Notes: generated by a model not told the origin, from the sequence alone. A stretch of 64,000 nucleotides of DNA from Panacagrimonas sp052387695 (GCA_052387695.1 JBQTIX010000092.1:1-64000); one strand, 5' to 3'. Counted from the first letter of the stretch, positions 16,312 through 24,671 are shown. Numbers and translations: made by a program.

Positions 16312-18661
16312 ACCCTCCCTTCGTGTTCGCGACGCGGCCTCGCGCGATGGCAATGGACGCCGGCACCAGCAGCAACGTGGCAAGGCAGGCCGACATCATC
16401 GAGACCGAGATGAGTCCCCCGAGCAGGCTGTGGGGGTAAAAATCCAGCGAGAACAGCAGCATCAGATAGCCCGTCGCGATACTGCCCGACACGAACACGA
16501 TGGCGCGGCCAGCCGTTTTCAGGGTCGCGTCGATCGCACTCCGCAAGGGCTTGCCGCTGCGCAGTTCCTCGTGCAACCGCATGAGCAGGTAGATCGAATA
16601 ATCCGCGCCGACGCCCACTGCCAGCGCGGTGCTCAGCGATGCCGGGACGTTGAGCGGAAAGTGGAGCGCGGCGATCACGGCGAAATTGACCAGGGCCGCG
16701 ACGATCAGCGGCGCCACCACGATCAGGGCCATCAGCAAGGACTGGAACACGACCGCCGCAACGACCGCGATGGCCAGTACAAGCTGGACGAGATTCGCGA
16801 TCTTGCCCTGCACCATGACGCGGTTCAGCGAATCGGCGGTAGCGACCGTGCCGCTGAAGCTGACCGTCGCCTGGTCGCCGAAGCGATGTTCCGACCAGGC
16901 TTTCAGCTCCGCCAGAAGCTTGCGACCCGCCTCGGTGCTGTCGTCGCGCAGGTAGGTCATCACCAGGGCTTCGCGGTATTCGGCGTCCACCATCCGCGCG
17001 AGGCCGGCGGGATCACTGAAGCTGTAGAGCAGCAGGAGTTGGGCGGCCTCTTCCGGCGTGGATGGGAGTCTGTCTTCGGCTGCCTTTTTTTCGGCGCCCC
17101 AGTTGCGATGCATGCGCTCCAGCATCCGGTGCACGCCGTAGACCTGCCCGACATCGGCTTGCTGGAGCAGCCAGGCGTCGAGGTCGGAGAGTGCCTGCAG
17201 AAGCTCCGGTTCGCGGAACGAATGTCCGTCCCGCGCTTGCAGCAGGATCATCAGGTAGTTGGTTCCGGCCGAGGCCGCATTCAATTCCTGATCGTCCTGA
17301 TAAACCGCGAGCTTGGGCGAAAAGTAGCGCTTGATGGAGTTGTCGGTCGACAGTGTCGTCGCCGCCCAACCGCAAATCAGCATCAGGATGGCGGCGGCAC
17401 AAAGAACTGCTTTCGGTCGATCTCCGGACAGTCTCGCGACGGTGTGCAGCAGGCGGTCCAGCCAGGCATCGCCTCGCTGTCTCCGCATGGGTGCAGGCAG
17501 CGCGGCGCGAAGGACGGGAATGAGTGTCAGCTCGATGATCACCGACGACGCGATGCCGGCCGCCGTGAATAGCCCGAAGATCTGAATGGAGCGGATGTCG
17601 AAGCTGAGCAGGGACGCAAACCCCAGCGCGGCGGCCAGTCCGGCCGCAACGGTCGCAGGACCCGCCGCCGCAAGGGATGTCACGACCGCGGCAGAAACAG
17701 CGGTCGATACGGCCGCCTTTCCCTGCTCGGCCTGCGGCTCGTACTCCTCCTGAAAGCGCTTCAGCAGCTGCACCGAGTGCCCCGCCGCCACCACCAGAAT
17801 CAGGATCGGCGTCAGCGAGCTGAAGGCATCGATCGCCACCCGGAAATAACCCAGCAAACCCAGCGACCACAGCGTCGCCAGGATCGCCGTCACGAGCGGA
17901 ATGAAGACGCCCTGCAAACTGCCGAACGCGAGGTACAGCAATACGCTGATGACGATGATCGCGCCTGCCAGCATCAGCGGCACGCGATCCGCATAGCGCT
18001 CCGTCTCCGCGATGTAGGCCACGTTGCCGCCAAGCTGGTAGCGGAACGATCCATCCGATACCACGTCCAGCGCGCCGCGCACCGCATTGACCACGTCGCG
18101 ATAGCTGCCCTGCTTGTCCGCGTACTCCACCAGGAACATCGCGCGGGTACGCGATGCATCGAACAGCAGGCCCTTCACGTCGCCGGCCCGATCCAGCGCC
18201 TGATTGCAGCTTGCGACGTCACGCTGCATCTCCTCGCCCAGATCCGTGATCGCCACATCGTCGCCCGCCCGGCGGATGTCCTTCACCTGCGGCGAGACCA
18301 CGCTCAGAATCCGCGGCCCGACCAGCAGCGTCGTCCTGGCCGTGATCGCGTCCTGGATTTTGCGCAGTGACTCCAGGTTGCGGGCGTCGCAGATCGTGCC
18401 GGTCTGGAACTTCACGCCCACGAGCATCGAGTAGAACGACCCGAACACCTTGCGGACGTGGTTTGCAGTCGCCACGTAGGGATCGTTCTGCGGCAGCACC
18501 TTGTCGAGATCGACCTCGGTCCGCAGCTTGCCGAACTGGCTTGCGGCAAGCCCGGTAACGATCACCAGGAACACCACCACTACCCACCGGTATCGAAGGA
18601 CGAAGCGCGTCCAGGCCGAGAGCGCGTCGGAGAATCGATCGATGTTGGTTCTGACAGTCAT
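16286..18661 (-). CDS. RND superfamily exporter, MMPL/HAE3 type
   Basis: The 791-residue inner-membrane transporter has a first helix (YRWVVVVFLVIVTGLAASQF), a periplasmic domain, a six-helix bundle with SLTPILILVVAAGHSVQLLKRF, and a second domain. The second bundle includes STALAVGVGADYSIYLLMRL, where GADY is the acidic proton-relay-like motif. This two-fold design matches hopanoid- and lipid-type HAE3 exporters rather than the larger AcrB type. It sits three bases after an outer-membrane gene and one gene after a LolA-like periplasmic protein, a common exporter cluster probably serving lipids or hydrophobic compounds. The C-terminus reads into a repeat. The substrate is unknown. Confidence 0.9.
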   Translation of the reverse strand: MTVRTNIDRFSDALSAWTRFVLRYRWVVVVFLVIVTGLAASQFGKLRTEVDLDKVLPQNDPYVATANHVRKVFGSFYSMLVGVKFQTGTICDARNLESLRKIQDAITARTTLLVGPRILSVVSPQVKDIRRAGDDVAITDLGEEMQRDVASCNQALDRAGDVKGLLFDASRTRAMFLVEYADKQGSYRDVVNAVRGALDVVSDGSFRYQLGGNVAYIAETERYADRVPLMLAGAIIVISVLLYLAFGSLQGVFIPLVTAILATLWSLGLLGYFRVAIDAFSSLTPILILVVAAGHSVQLLKRFQEEYEPQAEQGKAAVSTAVSAAVVTSLAAAGPATVAAGLAAALGFASLLSFDIRSIQIFGLFTAAGIASSVIIELTLIPVLRAALPAPMRRQRGDAWLDRLLHTVARLSGDRPKAVLCAAAILMLICGWAATTLSTDNSIKRYFSPKLAVYQDDQELNAASAGTNYLMILLQARDGHSFREPELLQALSDLDAWLLQQADVGQVYGVHRMLERMHRNWGAEKKAAEDRLPSTPEEAAQLLLLYSFSDPAGLARMVDAEYREALVMTYLRDDSTEAGRKLLAELKAWSEHRFGDQATVSFSGTVATADSLNRVMVQGKIANLVQLVLAIAVVAAVVFQSLLMALIVVAPLIVAALVNFAVIAALHFPLNVPASLSTALAVGVGADYSIYLLMRLHEELRSGKPLRSAIDATLKTAGRAIVFVSGSIATGYLMLLFSLDFYPHSLLGGLISVSMMSACLATLLLVPASIAIARGRVANTKGGSAQIRSGS

Positions 18662-18664
18662 GGT

Positions 18665-20023
18665 TCACCACTCGCGGCTGAAGCTGAACTGCACGTTCGC
18701 CATCACCAGCGAGTTGTCGGTCAGCCGGCCCAGCGGTCCTTCCTTGTCGCCGCCATACAGATCAGCCGCGAAGTTGAGTGAAACGTCGTCGCGAAGAATC
18801 AGCGTCAGTCGCGGCCGCAACACGTAGTCGTGGGTCTGCGCGATCCATGCCGCATCGACGCTGGCCGAGAAGCGCGTGCCCAGACTGGCCGGGTAAGCGC
18901 CGACCGACAGGCCGCTGTAAGCCGGCCGCGCTTCCTCGTTGAGGATGTCCGCGCCGCGCGCGACCGCATCGAGAAGGGGCGACGCACCGCCACGGCTCGC
19001 GGCGTCATCGAAGTTCTGCTTGTGGAACGCCTGACTCACCAGCCGCCAGCCCGAGCCCACCGCCTGCTCCACCCCAAGCACGGCGAACACGTTGTCGCTC
19101 TTGCGGAACTCGATGCCCGCGAAATCGCAGCAGTTGTCCGCCTTCGTGTACGCCGCCTCGCCACGCACGATCAGCGAGCGCCAGGGCATCGCGAAGTCCG
19201 CGCCGAAAATGTCGACTCGCGGGTGCCGCAGAGTCACAAGCAGGCTGTCCGCGAAGTCCGGCGCCGGCACCAGGTTGGGACGCAGCGCCCGCCCGTGGAA
19301 CCAGGACGTGGACCATTCGAGGCCTGATCCCTGCTGCTAAAACTTCAGCCCGAGGGCATCGACCGGCTCTTCCGGTTCGGACTCGCGAATCCGCACCGGA
19401 CGCGTGTCTCCGAGCGGCAGTTTGCTCGGCCGGAACAGCGGCAGCACCACGCCGGTGATCTGGCCTATTGGCGTCCGGTAGCTCCCACGCGCCGCGACCG
19501 AGCCGACGCGCTGATCCGCGTCCGTCATGCCCAGCCAGTTGTAGCGATAAGGCGTGAGGTTGTCGGTGGGATTGAGGATGTCCGTGCGTCCCCACGCGAT
19601 GGTCTGCACGCCGAGCCGAAAATCAAGCGGCCCGTCGCTGTAATTGAGAAACGCCTCGCGCAGCGCAACCGCGTCGCCGCCGCCATGCGCGTCGCGGGAC
19701 GAGGCATCGACGTCGTAACGAAAGTAGACGCCCGGCGCCAGCGCCTGCGTCAGCTTGAGCGAGACGCGCGGGACGGCGATCGAGCGTTCGTCGTCCAGTT
19801 CGCGGTTGGAGCTGGACGCGCCCATGGACAGCGAACCCGACAGCTTCAGCCGCTGCTGTGCGTAAGGCGTGGGCTCGGCGCCGACCGGGGTATTCCATGT
19901 CGCCGCAAGCACGCAGCAACACAGAAATATCGGTACCGAAACCGCGCTCGGAGATCGAGCGCGGAATGCGCCGGCGCCGAATACCAGGTATCTCCACGAA
20001 CCTCTGCACGGGTCAGAATTCAT
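18665..20023 (-). pseudogene. DUF1302-like outer-membrane protein gene interrupted by an in-frame TAG
   Basis: One continuous reading frame runs from 20023 to 18665 and is broken only by a TAG codon at 19337-19339. The upstream part (228 codons) has a signal peptide and the family opening LKLSGSLSMGASSSNRELDDE, RYDVDASSRD, LREAFLNYS and AWGRTDILNPTDNLTPY. The downstream part continues in the same frame with GLEWSTSWFHGRALRPNLVPAP, VRGEAAYTKADNCCDFAGIEF and a terminal beta-strand ending FSFSREW. Together they would make about 450 residues. The stop may be a recent nonsense mutation (CAG to TAG fits, as two CAG codons follow), a sequencing error or read-through. The only ATG lies inside a repeat end at 20021-20023. 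Confidence 0.75.
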
Positions 20024-20160
20024 CGGTCAGGAGTAGGTCGGTTCAAGCCCGCGGCTTCATGCGGGCGGAACCGACGTGCGCCGGTCGTAAATGGCTCGTG
20101 CACCCTGAGCCTCGTGTCGGTTCCGCCTTCGGCTTGAACCGACCTACGAGTCGGATCGAG
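20004..20160. repeat. REP-like doublet element, right end replaced
   Basis: CTGCACGGGT begins the element. The left hairpin is GTCGGTTCAAGCCCGCGG with the partner GCGGGCGGAACCGAC; the right hairpin is GTCGGTTCCGCC with GGCTTGAACCGAC. The expected CTGTGCAG right end is missing; another repeat begins at 20165. The left end gives the ATG of the outer-membrane gene on the minus strand. Confidence 0.85.
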
Positions 20161-20164
20161 CGGC

Positions 20165-20193
20165 GTAGGGTGAATAAGCGAAGCGCATCCACC
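20165..20193. repeat. Short repeat ending in GCGCATCCACC
   Basis: GTAGGGTGAATAAGCGAAGC followed by GCATCCACC can fold on itself (GGTG/CACC-type ends). The same GCGCATCCACC motif occurs as a perfect palindrome at 45673-45697. It abuts the REP-like element. Confidence 0.6.
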
Positions 20194-20244
20194 ATCTGAG
20201 GCCAAGGGGTCGCGTGATCCTTGTTTGATGGTGTGCGCACCCGC

Positions 20245-21090
20245 CTACTCCTCGCGTTCCAGCGCACTGGCGCTGAACAACTCATCGGACAGCCCCGTAT
20301 TGACCTGCTCCTCGCGAACCTCGATCAGCGTGCGGCTTTTCGTTTGCAGGTTCTGCGCCTCGATCCGCATCGCGTGCCACTTCGCATTCTTCGCATCGAC
20401 CTCGCGCAGCGCCTTGTACTCGATCAGTTTCAGTTCGCGCCCATTGGCATCCCAGGTCCTGATCCGCGTCGCGACCCGACTCGCCGCGTCGATGCACGAC
20501 TCCCGCCTCGAGTACCCAGAACTCTTGCCGATCTGCTCGCCGACCGGCACCGACTCCACCAAGGTGCAGGGTCGCCCATCCTGCTCCGAGGTGCCGGCGA
20601 TGCGATGCGTCCACTCGCTCACCTTGTAGCCGACCACGTCCCCGTAGCTGAGATCGCTGCCCATGAAGCTGTCTTTCTTCTGATCCGCGATCACGCGGCG
20701 CGAGCGCTTGAGCGCTGGCAGGTAGACCCACACGTCGTCATCGCCGGATGCGTTCTCGATCAGCAAGGTCGCCGTGCCCTTCACGTCTGCGGGCTTCTCA
20801 AAACGGGTGACCCGCATGTTCTGCACGGTGCCTGGCCGCCGCTTGGTCCAGCTCGAAAGATCGCGCGTCCGCACCTGCCCGTTCGGCAAGGTCAGGGTCA
20901 TGGTCGCCGTACCGGTCGAGTCATCGACCAGCGTCGCCTCGTAGTTGGCCCGCATCAGGGCCTCGGGTGGGACGGGTTCAGCGCCTGCGGCGGATAGCGC
21001 GATTGAAAAATAGAGAGCTACAGCCAGGCAAATGGTGCGGGAGATGGTGATCAGCAGCGCGTGAATTGAAGAGTAGATGCCGTTGCTCAT
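20245..21090 (-). CDS. Outer-membrane lipoprotein-sorting (LolA-like) protein of an RND cluster
   Basis: The product has about 281 residues. A signal peptide (ICLAVALYFSIALSAAGA) precedes a LolA/LppX-like beta fold: ATMTLTLPNGQVRTRDLSSW, MRVTRFEKPADVKGTATLLIE, DDVWVYLPALKRSRRVIA and SFMGSDLSYGDVVG. These are hallmarks of the periplasmic proteins that accompany MMPL exporters and are thought to ferry lipids. The furthest upstream ATG is at 21126, but it overlaps the divergent vapB start, so I use the ATG at 21090. The gene leads the minus-strand exporter operon; a repeat element separates it from the interrupted outer-membrane gene. Confidence 0.85.
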   Translation of the reverse strand: MSNGIYSSIHALLITISRTICLAVALYFSIALSAAGAEPVPPEALMRANYEATLVDDSTGTATMTLTLPNGQVRTRDLSSWTKRRPGTVQNMRVTRFEKPADVKGTATLLIENASGDDDVWVYLPALKRSRRVIADQKKDSFMGSDLSYGDVVGYKVSEWTHRIAGTSEQDGRPCTLVESVPVGEQIGKSSGYSRRESCIDAASRVATRIRTWDANGRELKLIEYKALREVDAKNAKWHAMRIEAQNLQTKSRTLIEVREEQVNTGLSDELFSASALEREE

Positions 21091-21103
21091 TACCGGGGTA
21101 CTG

Positions 21104-21119
21104 TGAAATGATGGTTTCA
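21104..21119. promoter_or_regulatory. Palindrome at the vapB start, likely autoregulatory operator
   Basis: TGAAATGATGGTTTCA is a TGAAA-N6-TTTCA inverted repeat ending on the first base of the vapB ATG. AbrB/MazE-type antitoxins usually repress their own promoter at such sites. It may also affect the divergent LolA-like gene. Confidence 0.45.
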
Positions 21120-21391
21120 TGATCATTGCTCAATCCAGACTCACCGCCCAAGGCCAGATTTCGATTCCGGTGGCCGTACGCCGCAAGCTCGGCCTGACCC
21201 CGGGCGCCGTCCTGGACTGGGACGAAGTAGACGGCAACATCGTCTTGCGTCGCAGCGGCCGATTCGACTCCGCCGACATCCACCGCGCTTTGTTTCCGAC
21301 GCCGCCCGTGCCGAAATCGGATGCCGATCTGAAAACTGGAATCCGCCAGAACATGCGCAAGCGGCACTCGGGCGGGCATGCGCGCGGCTGA
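21119..21391 (+). CDS. vapB: Antitoxin, AbrB/MazE swapped-hairpin family
   Basis: The 90-residue product starts MIIAQSRLTAQGQISIPVAV followed by RRKLGLTPGAVLDWDEVDGNIVLRR, the SpoVT/AbrB DNA-binding fold with the usual GQISIP core at residues 12-17. The C-terminal 35 residues, predicted unstructured, would wrap the toxin. The reading frame overlaps vapC by 14 bases, the normal coupling of this pair. Confidence 0.9.
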   Translation: MIIAQSRLTAQGQISIPVAVRRKLGLTPGAVLDWDEVDGNIVLRRSGRFDSADIHRALFPTPPVPKSDADLKTGIRQNMRKRHSGGHARG

Positions 21392-21758
21392 CACCAACAC
21401 CCTGGTCCGTCTGCTGACTCGCGACGATCGGACTCAGGTCCTCAAGGCGGAAACTTTTGTCGAGAACAGCGCCTGGGTATCGCAACTCGTGCTTGCAGAG
21501 ACCCTGTGGGTGCTGGACTCGGTCTACGGGCTGAACGCCGAAGCCATCGCCACGTCGGTAGAGATGCTGCTCGGCCACCGGAATCTGATGCTTCAGGAAC
21601 CCGAGGTCATCGAAGCGGCCCTGCGTCATTTCCGTGCCCGTCCCGCACTCGGGTTTTCCGATTGCCTGGTGCTGGAAATTGCCCGCAAGGCGGGGCACCT
21701 TCCGCTGGGGACTTTTGATCGCGGTCTGGCGAAGCTGGCGGGCGCAGAGCGGCTCTGA
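21378..21758 (+). CDS. vapC: Ribonuclease toxin, PIN domain (VapC)
   Basis: The 126-residue PIN nuclease cleaves specific RNAs when free of antitoxin. Acidic site residues are visible: AADTN (Asp5), LAETLW (Glu41), FSDCLVLE (Asp94) and TFDRGLAKL (Asp113). It overlaps the antitoxin gene. It is the first of four toxin-antitoxin loci within 8 kb. Confidence 0.92.
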   Translation: MRAADTNTLVRLLTRDDRTQVLKAETFVENSAWVSQLVLAETLWVLDSVYGLNAEAIATSVEMLLGHRNLMLQEPEVIEAALRHFRARPALGFSDCLVLEIARKAGHLPLGTFDRGLAKLAGAERL

Positions 21759-21815
21759 ATCGTTGATCCGGCGCTGATCGACGTGCGGCGGACGGCGGAT
21801 GATGACTTCAATCCC

Positions 21816-21850
21816 GTAGGTCGGTTCAAGCCGCAGGCTGAACCGACGTG
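21816..21850. repeat. Half REP-like element at the broken higB
   Basis: One hairpin remains: GTAGGTCGGTTCAAGCC closes with GGCTGAACCGAC. A GTCGGATCAA motif at 21889-21898 resembles the inner edge of the other half and marks the junction with the higB fragment. Confidence 0.75.
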
Positions 21851-21889
21851 GGGTTCGGGGCGCGTGAGCGGTTTCGGGCCCACGCGTGT

Positions 21890-21970
21890 CGGATCAACGA
21901 TCAATTCCGCGTGTGCTTCGTCTGGACCGAACAGGGGCCGAAGGATGTTGAGATCGTGGACTACCACTGA
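21890..21970 (+). pseudogene. C-terminal remnant of a HigB toxin
   Basis: The frame from 21890 reads RINDQFRVCFVWTEQG and ends DVEIVDYH before a TGA. This is the terminal motif of HigB/RelE-type toxins of about 92 residues. Only some 26 codons survive; upstream is repeat sequence with no matching N-terminus. It lies 12 bases before an intact higA, in normal higBA order, so the toxin was lost to a repeat-linked deletion or insertion. Confidence 0.8.
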
Positions 21971-21982
21971 CAGAGAAAGATC

Positions 21983-22306
21983 ATGCGCAAGATTCCCTAC
22001 CCCCACCCTGGCGAGATCCTCATGGAAGAATTCCTCGCGCCCATGGGCATCACGCAGTACCGGCTGGCCAAGGAGATTGGTGTATCGCAGCGGCGCATCG
22101 GTGAGATCGTGGCCGGCAAGCGTGGCGTGAGTGCTGACACGGGGCTGAGGCTGTCGCGATTCTTCGGCATGTCCGAGGGTTTCTGGACCGGCCTGCAAAT
22201 GGACCACGACGCTGCGATTGCAAAGAGCGCACTGGCCAAGACTTTGGCCAAGATCAAGCCCTGGACCCGCGTCGATGACGGGGTTCATGAGAAGCTTGTG
22301 AGCTGA
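21983..22306 (+). CDS. higA: HigA-type antitoxin, now without an intact toxin
   Basis: The 107-residue product starts MRKIPYPHPGEILMEEFLAP, followed by the helix-turn-helix YRLAKEIGVSQRRIGEIVAGKRGVSADT and the end FWTGLQMDHDAAIAK. This is the XRE-type HigA/VapI fold of usual length. The gene looks intact although its partner is reduced to a fragment, so it may survive as an orphan repressor or an antidote to related toxins. Confidence 0.92.
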   Translation: MRKIPYPHPGEILMEEFLAPMGITQYRLAKEIGVSQRRIGEIVAGKRGVSADTGLRLSRFFGMSEGFWTGLQMDHDAAIAKSALAKTLAKIKPWTRVDDGVHEKLVS

Positions 22307-22343
22307 TCGGGGCTGAATATGAGCGGATTGCCCTCGCGCATGC

Positions 22344-23084
22344 TCATCCCTCTGCCCCCACAGGCGCATCAAGGTGCTCCATCTGGAACGTCTCGATCTC
22401 TTCACGTTCAGAAGAGCCCAGCACTACCGCAGGCCCATCCGCCACGCCTGAAAGCGTTTCCGGATTGAGCGCCCACTCCGCCATGCGCAGGTACATCACC
22501 AGCCCTTTGCGCGCCCCATCCAGCACATCCTCGATCTGCTGCGGGCCCAGATTTCCGTCCACCAGCGCCTGCACCATCTGCTCGCCGTGCGGCAGCGTCT
22601 CGTGCTGATGAAGGACCAGGAACTTGGTGTTGTCGCGAGTCAGGAAGGGCGTCGACAACGCCTGCCGAACGAGTGGCCGGGCCGCGCCGGCCGAGATGTT
22701 CTCCAGAATGCAGGCCGCGCCAAGGCGAATGAACGGCCGCTCCGCAACCAGCGGCCGGAAGTACGCGTGCCAGAGCGTCACGTCAAAAGGCTCGGGTAGC
22801 GGATCGCGACCCAGCTTGCGCAGGTCGTTGGCGGCCACGAGGTAGTGCAGCTCTTCTTCGTTGGCAAACTCGAACAGGAAACGCCGCAGGCCCTTGCGCC
22901 GCGCCAGGTCGGCATGAGCGGCCGCGACAATGAAGTAACGCTGCACGCCACGCGTCAGGTGGTATTGCATGGACAGGAAGCGCACGTACACCTCCAGTCC
23001 CAGCGGCCCGCCTTGCAGTGCTGCGCTCAGCAGGACGGCGAACTCGTGTTGTGCCCGTTCGATGACGGCGGTCAGGCGGTCCAT
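22344..23084 (-). CDS. Iron-containing redox enzyme family protein (heme-oxygenase-like fold)
   Basis: The 246-residue, mostly helical protein lacks a signal peptide. The fold is suggested by FLSMQYHLTRGVQRYF, FEFANEEELHYLVAANDL and LVLHQHETLPHGEQM. The spaced Glu/His residues would ligate a di-iron site, as in heme-oxygenase-like di-iron oxidases and the TENA/HO superfamily. The substrate is not evident. It lies 15 bases downstream of a cNMP-binding protein on the same strand, and the two probably form an operon. The pairing may mean a signalling-regulated oxidase, but that is inference. Confidence 0.7.
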   Translation of the reverse strand: MDRLTAVIERAQHEFAVLLSAALQGGPLGLEVYVRFLSMQYHLTRGVQRYFIVAAAHADLARRKGLRRFLFEFANEEELHYLVAANDLRKLGRDPLPEPFDVTLWHAYFRPLVAERPFIRLGAACILENISAGAARPLVRQALSTPFLTRDNTKFLVLHQHETLPHGEQMVQALVDGNLGPQQIEDVLDGARKGLVMYLRMAEWALNPETLSGVADGPAVVLGSSEREEIETFQMEHLDAPVGAEG

Positions 23085-23099
23085 GGTTTTCAGGTCTCG

Positions 23100-23660
23100 T
23101 TATGGGTTGGGTTCGATCTTGCGAGGCAGCCCGGCAACCTCCGTGGCAACGATGCGCGCCTGGTCCGAAAGCCAGCGTTCGCTCATCTGCTCCAGCCGAT
23201 CCGCCAGCACGCGGGCCATGTTGAACAGCAGCTTTGCGCCCAGCGCCGGCTTGCCCTTGACGAAGCGCCGCAAGGTGAGCTGGTCGATGAAGATCACTTC
23301 CAGCGCGGTCTTGGCAAAGATGTCGGCAGAGCGCGGCTTGCCGGTCAGCACCGACATCTCGCCGAAGAAGTCGCCGCGGCCGAAGGTGTTGAGCACCGGT
23401 CCCATCTGGCCATCGCGCACATGGCCGCGAACTTCGGCTATTCCATCGAGAATCAGGAACAACTCCGGCCCCATGTCACCGCGCCCCACGAGATGCGCAC
23501 CCTGCTCGATATGCAGGTGCTGGGAAGAAGCGATCAGCTCCTGCACCTCGGCGGACTCGAGCCCTTCGACCAAGGGCATGTCTTTCGTGTTCACCTCGTA
23601 GCGAAAGCGGTACAGCTCCGCCTTCTGCTCTTCGGTGATGGCTTCGAAGACTTCAAACAT
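23100..23660 (-). CDS. Cyclic nucleotide-binding domain protein with a truncated acyltransferase-like N-terminus
   Basis: The product has 186 residues. Residues 1-23 (MFEVFEAITE..., ELYRFRYEV) resemble the opening of a GNAT-like acyltransferase and then switch abruptly. A cNMP-binding beta-roll follows (GAHLVGRGDMGPELFLILDGIAEVRG), with FGRGDFFGEMSVLTGKPRSADIFA as the phosphate-binding cassette. A helical tail carries LADRLEQMSERW. No DNA-binding domain is seen, so it is not a full CRP. I chose the ATG at 23660 because a diverged copy of the same 23-residue opening occurs at 24805. Upstream codons to 23774 have no conserved sequence. Confidence 0.8.
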   Translation of the reverse strand: MFEVFEAITEEQKAELYRFRYEVNTKDMPLVEGLESAEVQELIASSQHLHIEQGAHLVGRGDMGPELFLILDGIAEVRGHVRDGQMGPVLNTFGRGDFFGEMSVLTGKPRSADIFAKTALEVIFIDQLTLRRFVKGKPALGAKLLFNMARVLADRLEQMSERWLSDQARIVATEVAGLPRKIEPNP

Positions 23661-23799
23661 GGCCGCCGTCTCTACAGTTGCAGGGGGTTCGGGGCGGGGC
23701 CTCGCTGGAACAACAGGCCGCGAGCGTTGCAGCGACAGTTTCGGGGACGCCGCAGTCCCAGTTGGTGAAGGCACTCACGGCCCTGACCCCGCCGGCACG

Positions 23800-23815
23800 A
23801 ATTTGCGAGCAAATT
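23800..23815. promoter_or_regulatory. AT-rich palindrome upstream of brnT
   Basis: AATTTGC-GA-GCAAATT is a perfect seven-base inverted repeat in an AT-rich patch 22 bases before brnT. BrnA antitoxins repress their own operon at palindromes of this kind, so this is a candidate operator. Confidence 0.5.
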
Positions 23816-23837
23816 TATTTGTGCCCACAATCAAAGC

Positions 23838-24110
23838 ATGATCGTCTGGGACGAAGCCAAGCGCATCGAGAACATCACCAAGCACGGATATGACTTTGCG
23901 GGCGTGGAAGCGATCTTCGATGCCCCCATCACAACCCAGGAAGACACCCGTGAAGCCTATGCAGAGCAACGCATCCAACTGCTGGGCTGGCTGCACGGAC
24001 ACGTGATGCATCTGACCTACACGGACGATGGCGAAGCGATGCGAGCCATCTCTCTGAGAGAAGCCACTCCCCATGAAAAAGCCCGTTACTTCAAGGAAGC
24101 TCCCCTCTAA
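23838..24110 (+). CDS. brnT: BrnT-family ribonuclease toxin
   Basis: The 90-residue RelE-fold toxin opens MIVWDEAKRIENITKHGYDF, with the WDE-x-K-x5-KHG pattern of BrnT. It continues AEQRIQLLGWLHGHVMHLTYT and ISLREATPHEKARY. The conserved Arg/Glu catalytic face is intact. The toxin is upstream of its antitoxin, with a 38-base overlap, as usual for brnTA. The cassette lies between two copies of another gene's 5' end (23592-23660 and 24737-24805). Confidence 0.92.
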   Translation: MIVWDEAKRIENITKHGYDFAGVEAIFDAPITTQEDTREAYAEQRIQLLGWLHGHVMHLTYTDDGEAMRAISLREATPHEKARYFKEAPL

Positions 24111-24441
24111 TTTTCCGCGCTCGCCGGAAGAGATTGCCGCGGTGATCGCGGCGGCTCCAGAGCGGACCGCGCCGTACGATCCGGAGACAGACCCGTACGA
24201 TCCGTACGACGAGGCAGCCGTCGATGCGTATTGGGACAAGGCTGTCGTGGTCCACGGCGGCGGCATCGAAGCCGTCCGCAAGGCCCTGGCCGAGGCCCGC
24301 CGCAAACGCGGCCAACGCGGCCCACAAAAGGCGCCGACCAAGGAGCGCATTTCCCTGCGCTTGCCGGCCGACGTGCTCGCACGTTGGAAGGCCACCGGTC
24401 CCGGCTGGCAAACCCGGATGGCGGAGCGTTTGTCCAAGTAG
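24073..24441 (+). CDS. brnA: BrnA-family antitoxin
   Basis: The 122-residue product begins with a basic then acidic linker (SPEEIAAVIAAAPERTAPYD). It ends in a ribbon-helix-helix domain: TKERISLRLPADVLARWKATGPGWQTRMAERL. The GPGWQTRMAERL end is diagnostic of BrnA, which binds both toxin and operator DNA. The start ATG is inside brnT. Confidence 0.9.
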   Translation: MKKPVTSRKLPSNFPRSPEEIAAVIAAAPERTAPYDPETDPYDPYDEAAVDAYWDKAVVVHGGGIEAVRKALAEARRKRGQRGPQKAPTKERISLRLPADVLARWKATGPGWQTRMAERLSK

Positions 24442-24479
24442 GAACCTCTGTCATGCACCGCTTTCAACCGGGGTAAGCC

Positions 24480-24671
24480 GTGGTGAGCGCCACATACTTT
24501 GAGGATGACGACATCCTCGTGCTCCACGTGCTGGACAAGCCGACTGCCCGAGAGGTGTCGCGGGACTGGAACACGCATAACAGCTACGCCGCCGACGGCA
24601 GCGTGGTGGAAGTGGTGGTGCTCGACGCGCGAGCGAGTGGGGCAATGCCGGTGTATTCGCAAGCGGCTTGA
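24480..24671 (+). CDS. DUF2283 family small protein
   Basis: The 63-residue product reads VSATYFEDDDILVLHVLDKP, then EVSRDWNTHNSYAADGSVVEVVVLDARASG. The DDILVLH, spaced W-N and VVEVVVLDA strands fit DUF2283, small proteins often found next to toxin-antitoxin loci. GTG start at 24480, or the next GTG at 24483. It sits 38 bases after brnA and may be co-transcribed. Function is unknown. Confidence 0.65.
   Translation: MVSATYFEDDDILVLHVLDKPTAREVSRDWNTHNSYAADGSVVEVVVLDARASGAMPVYSQAA

Noticed and set aside
19005..19595. Frameshift explanation for the broken outer-membrane gene, using another minus-strand frame
   Set aside because: The two halves are in the same frame and join directly across a TAG, so a nonsense codon and not a frameshift explains the break.
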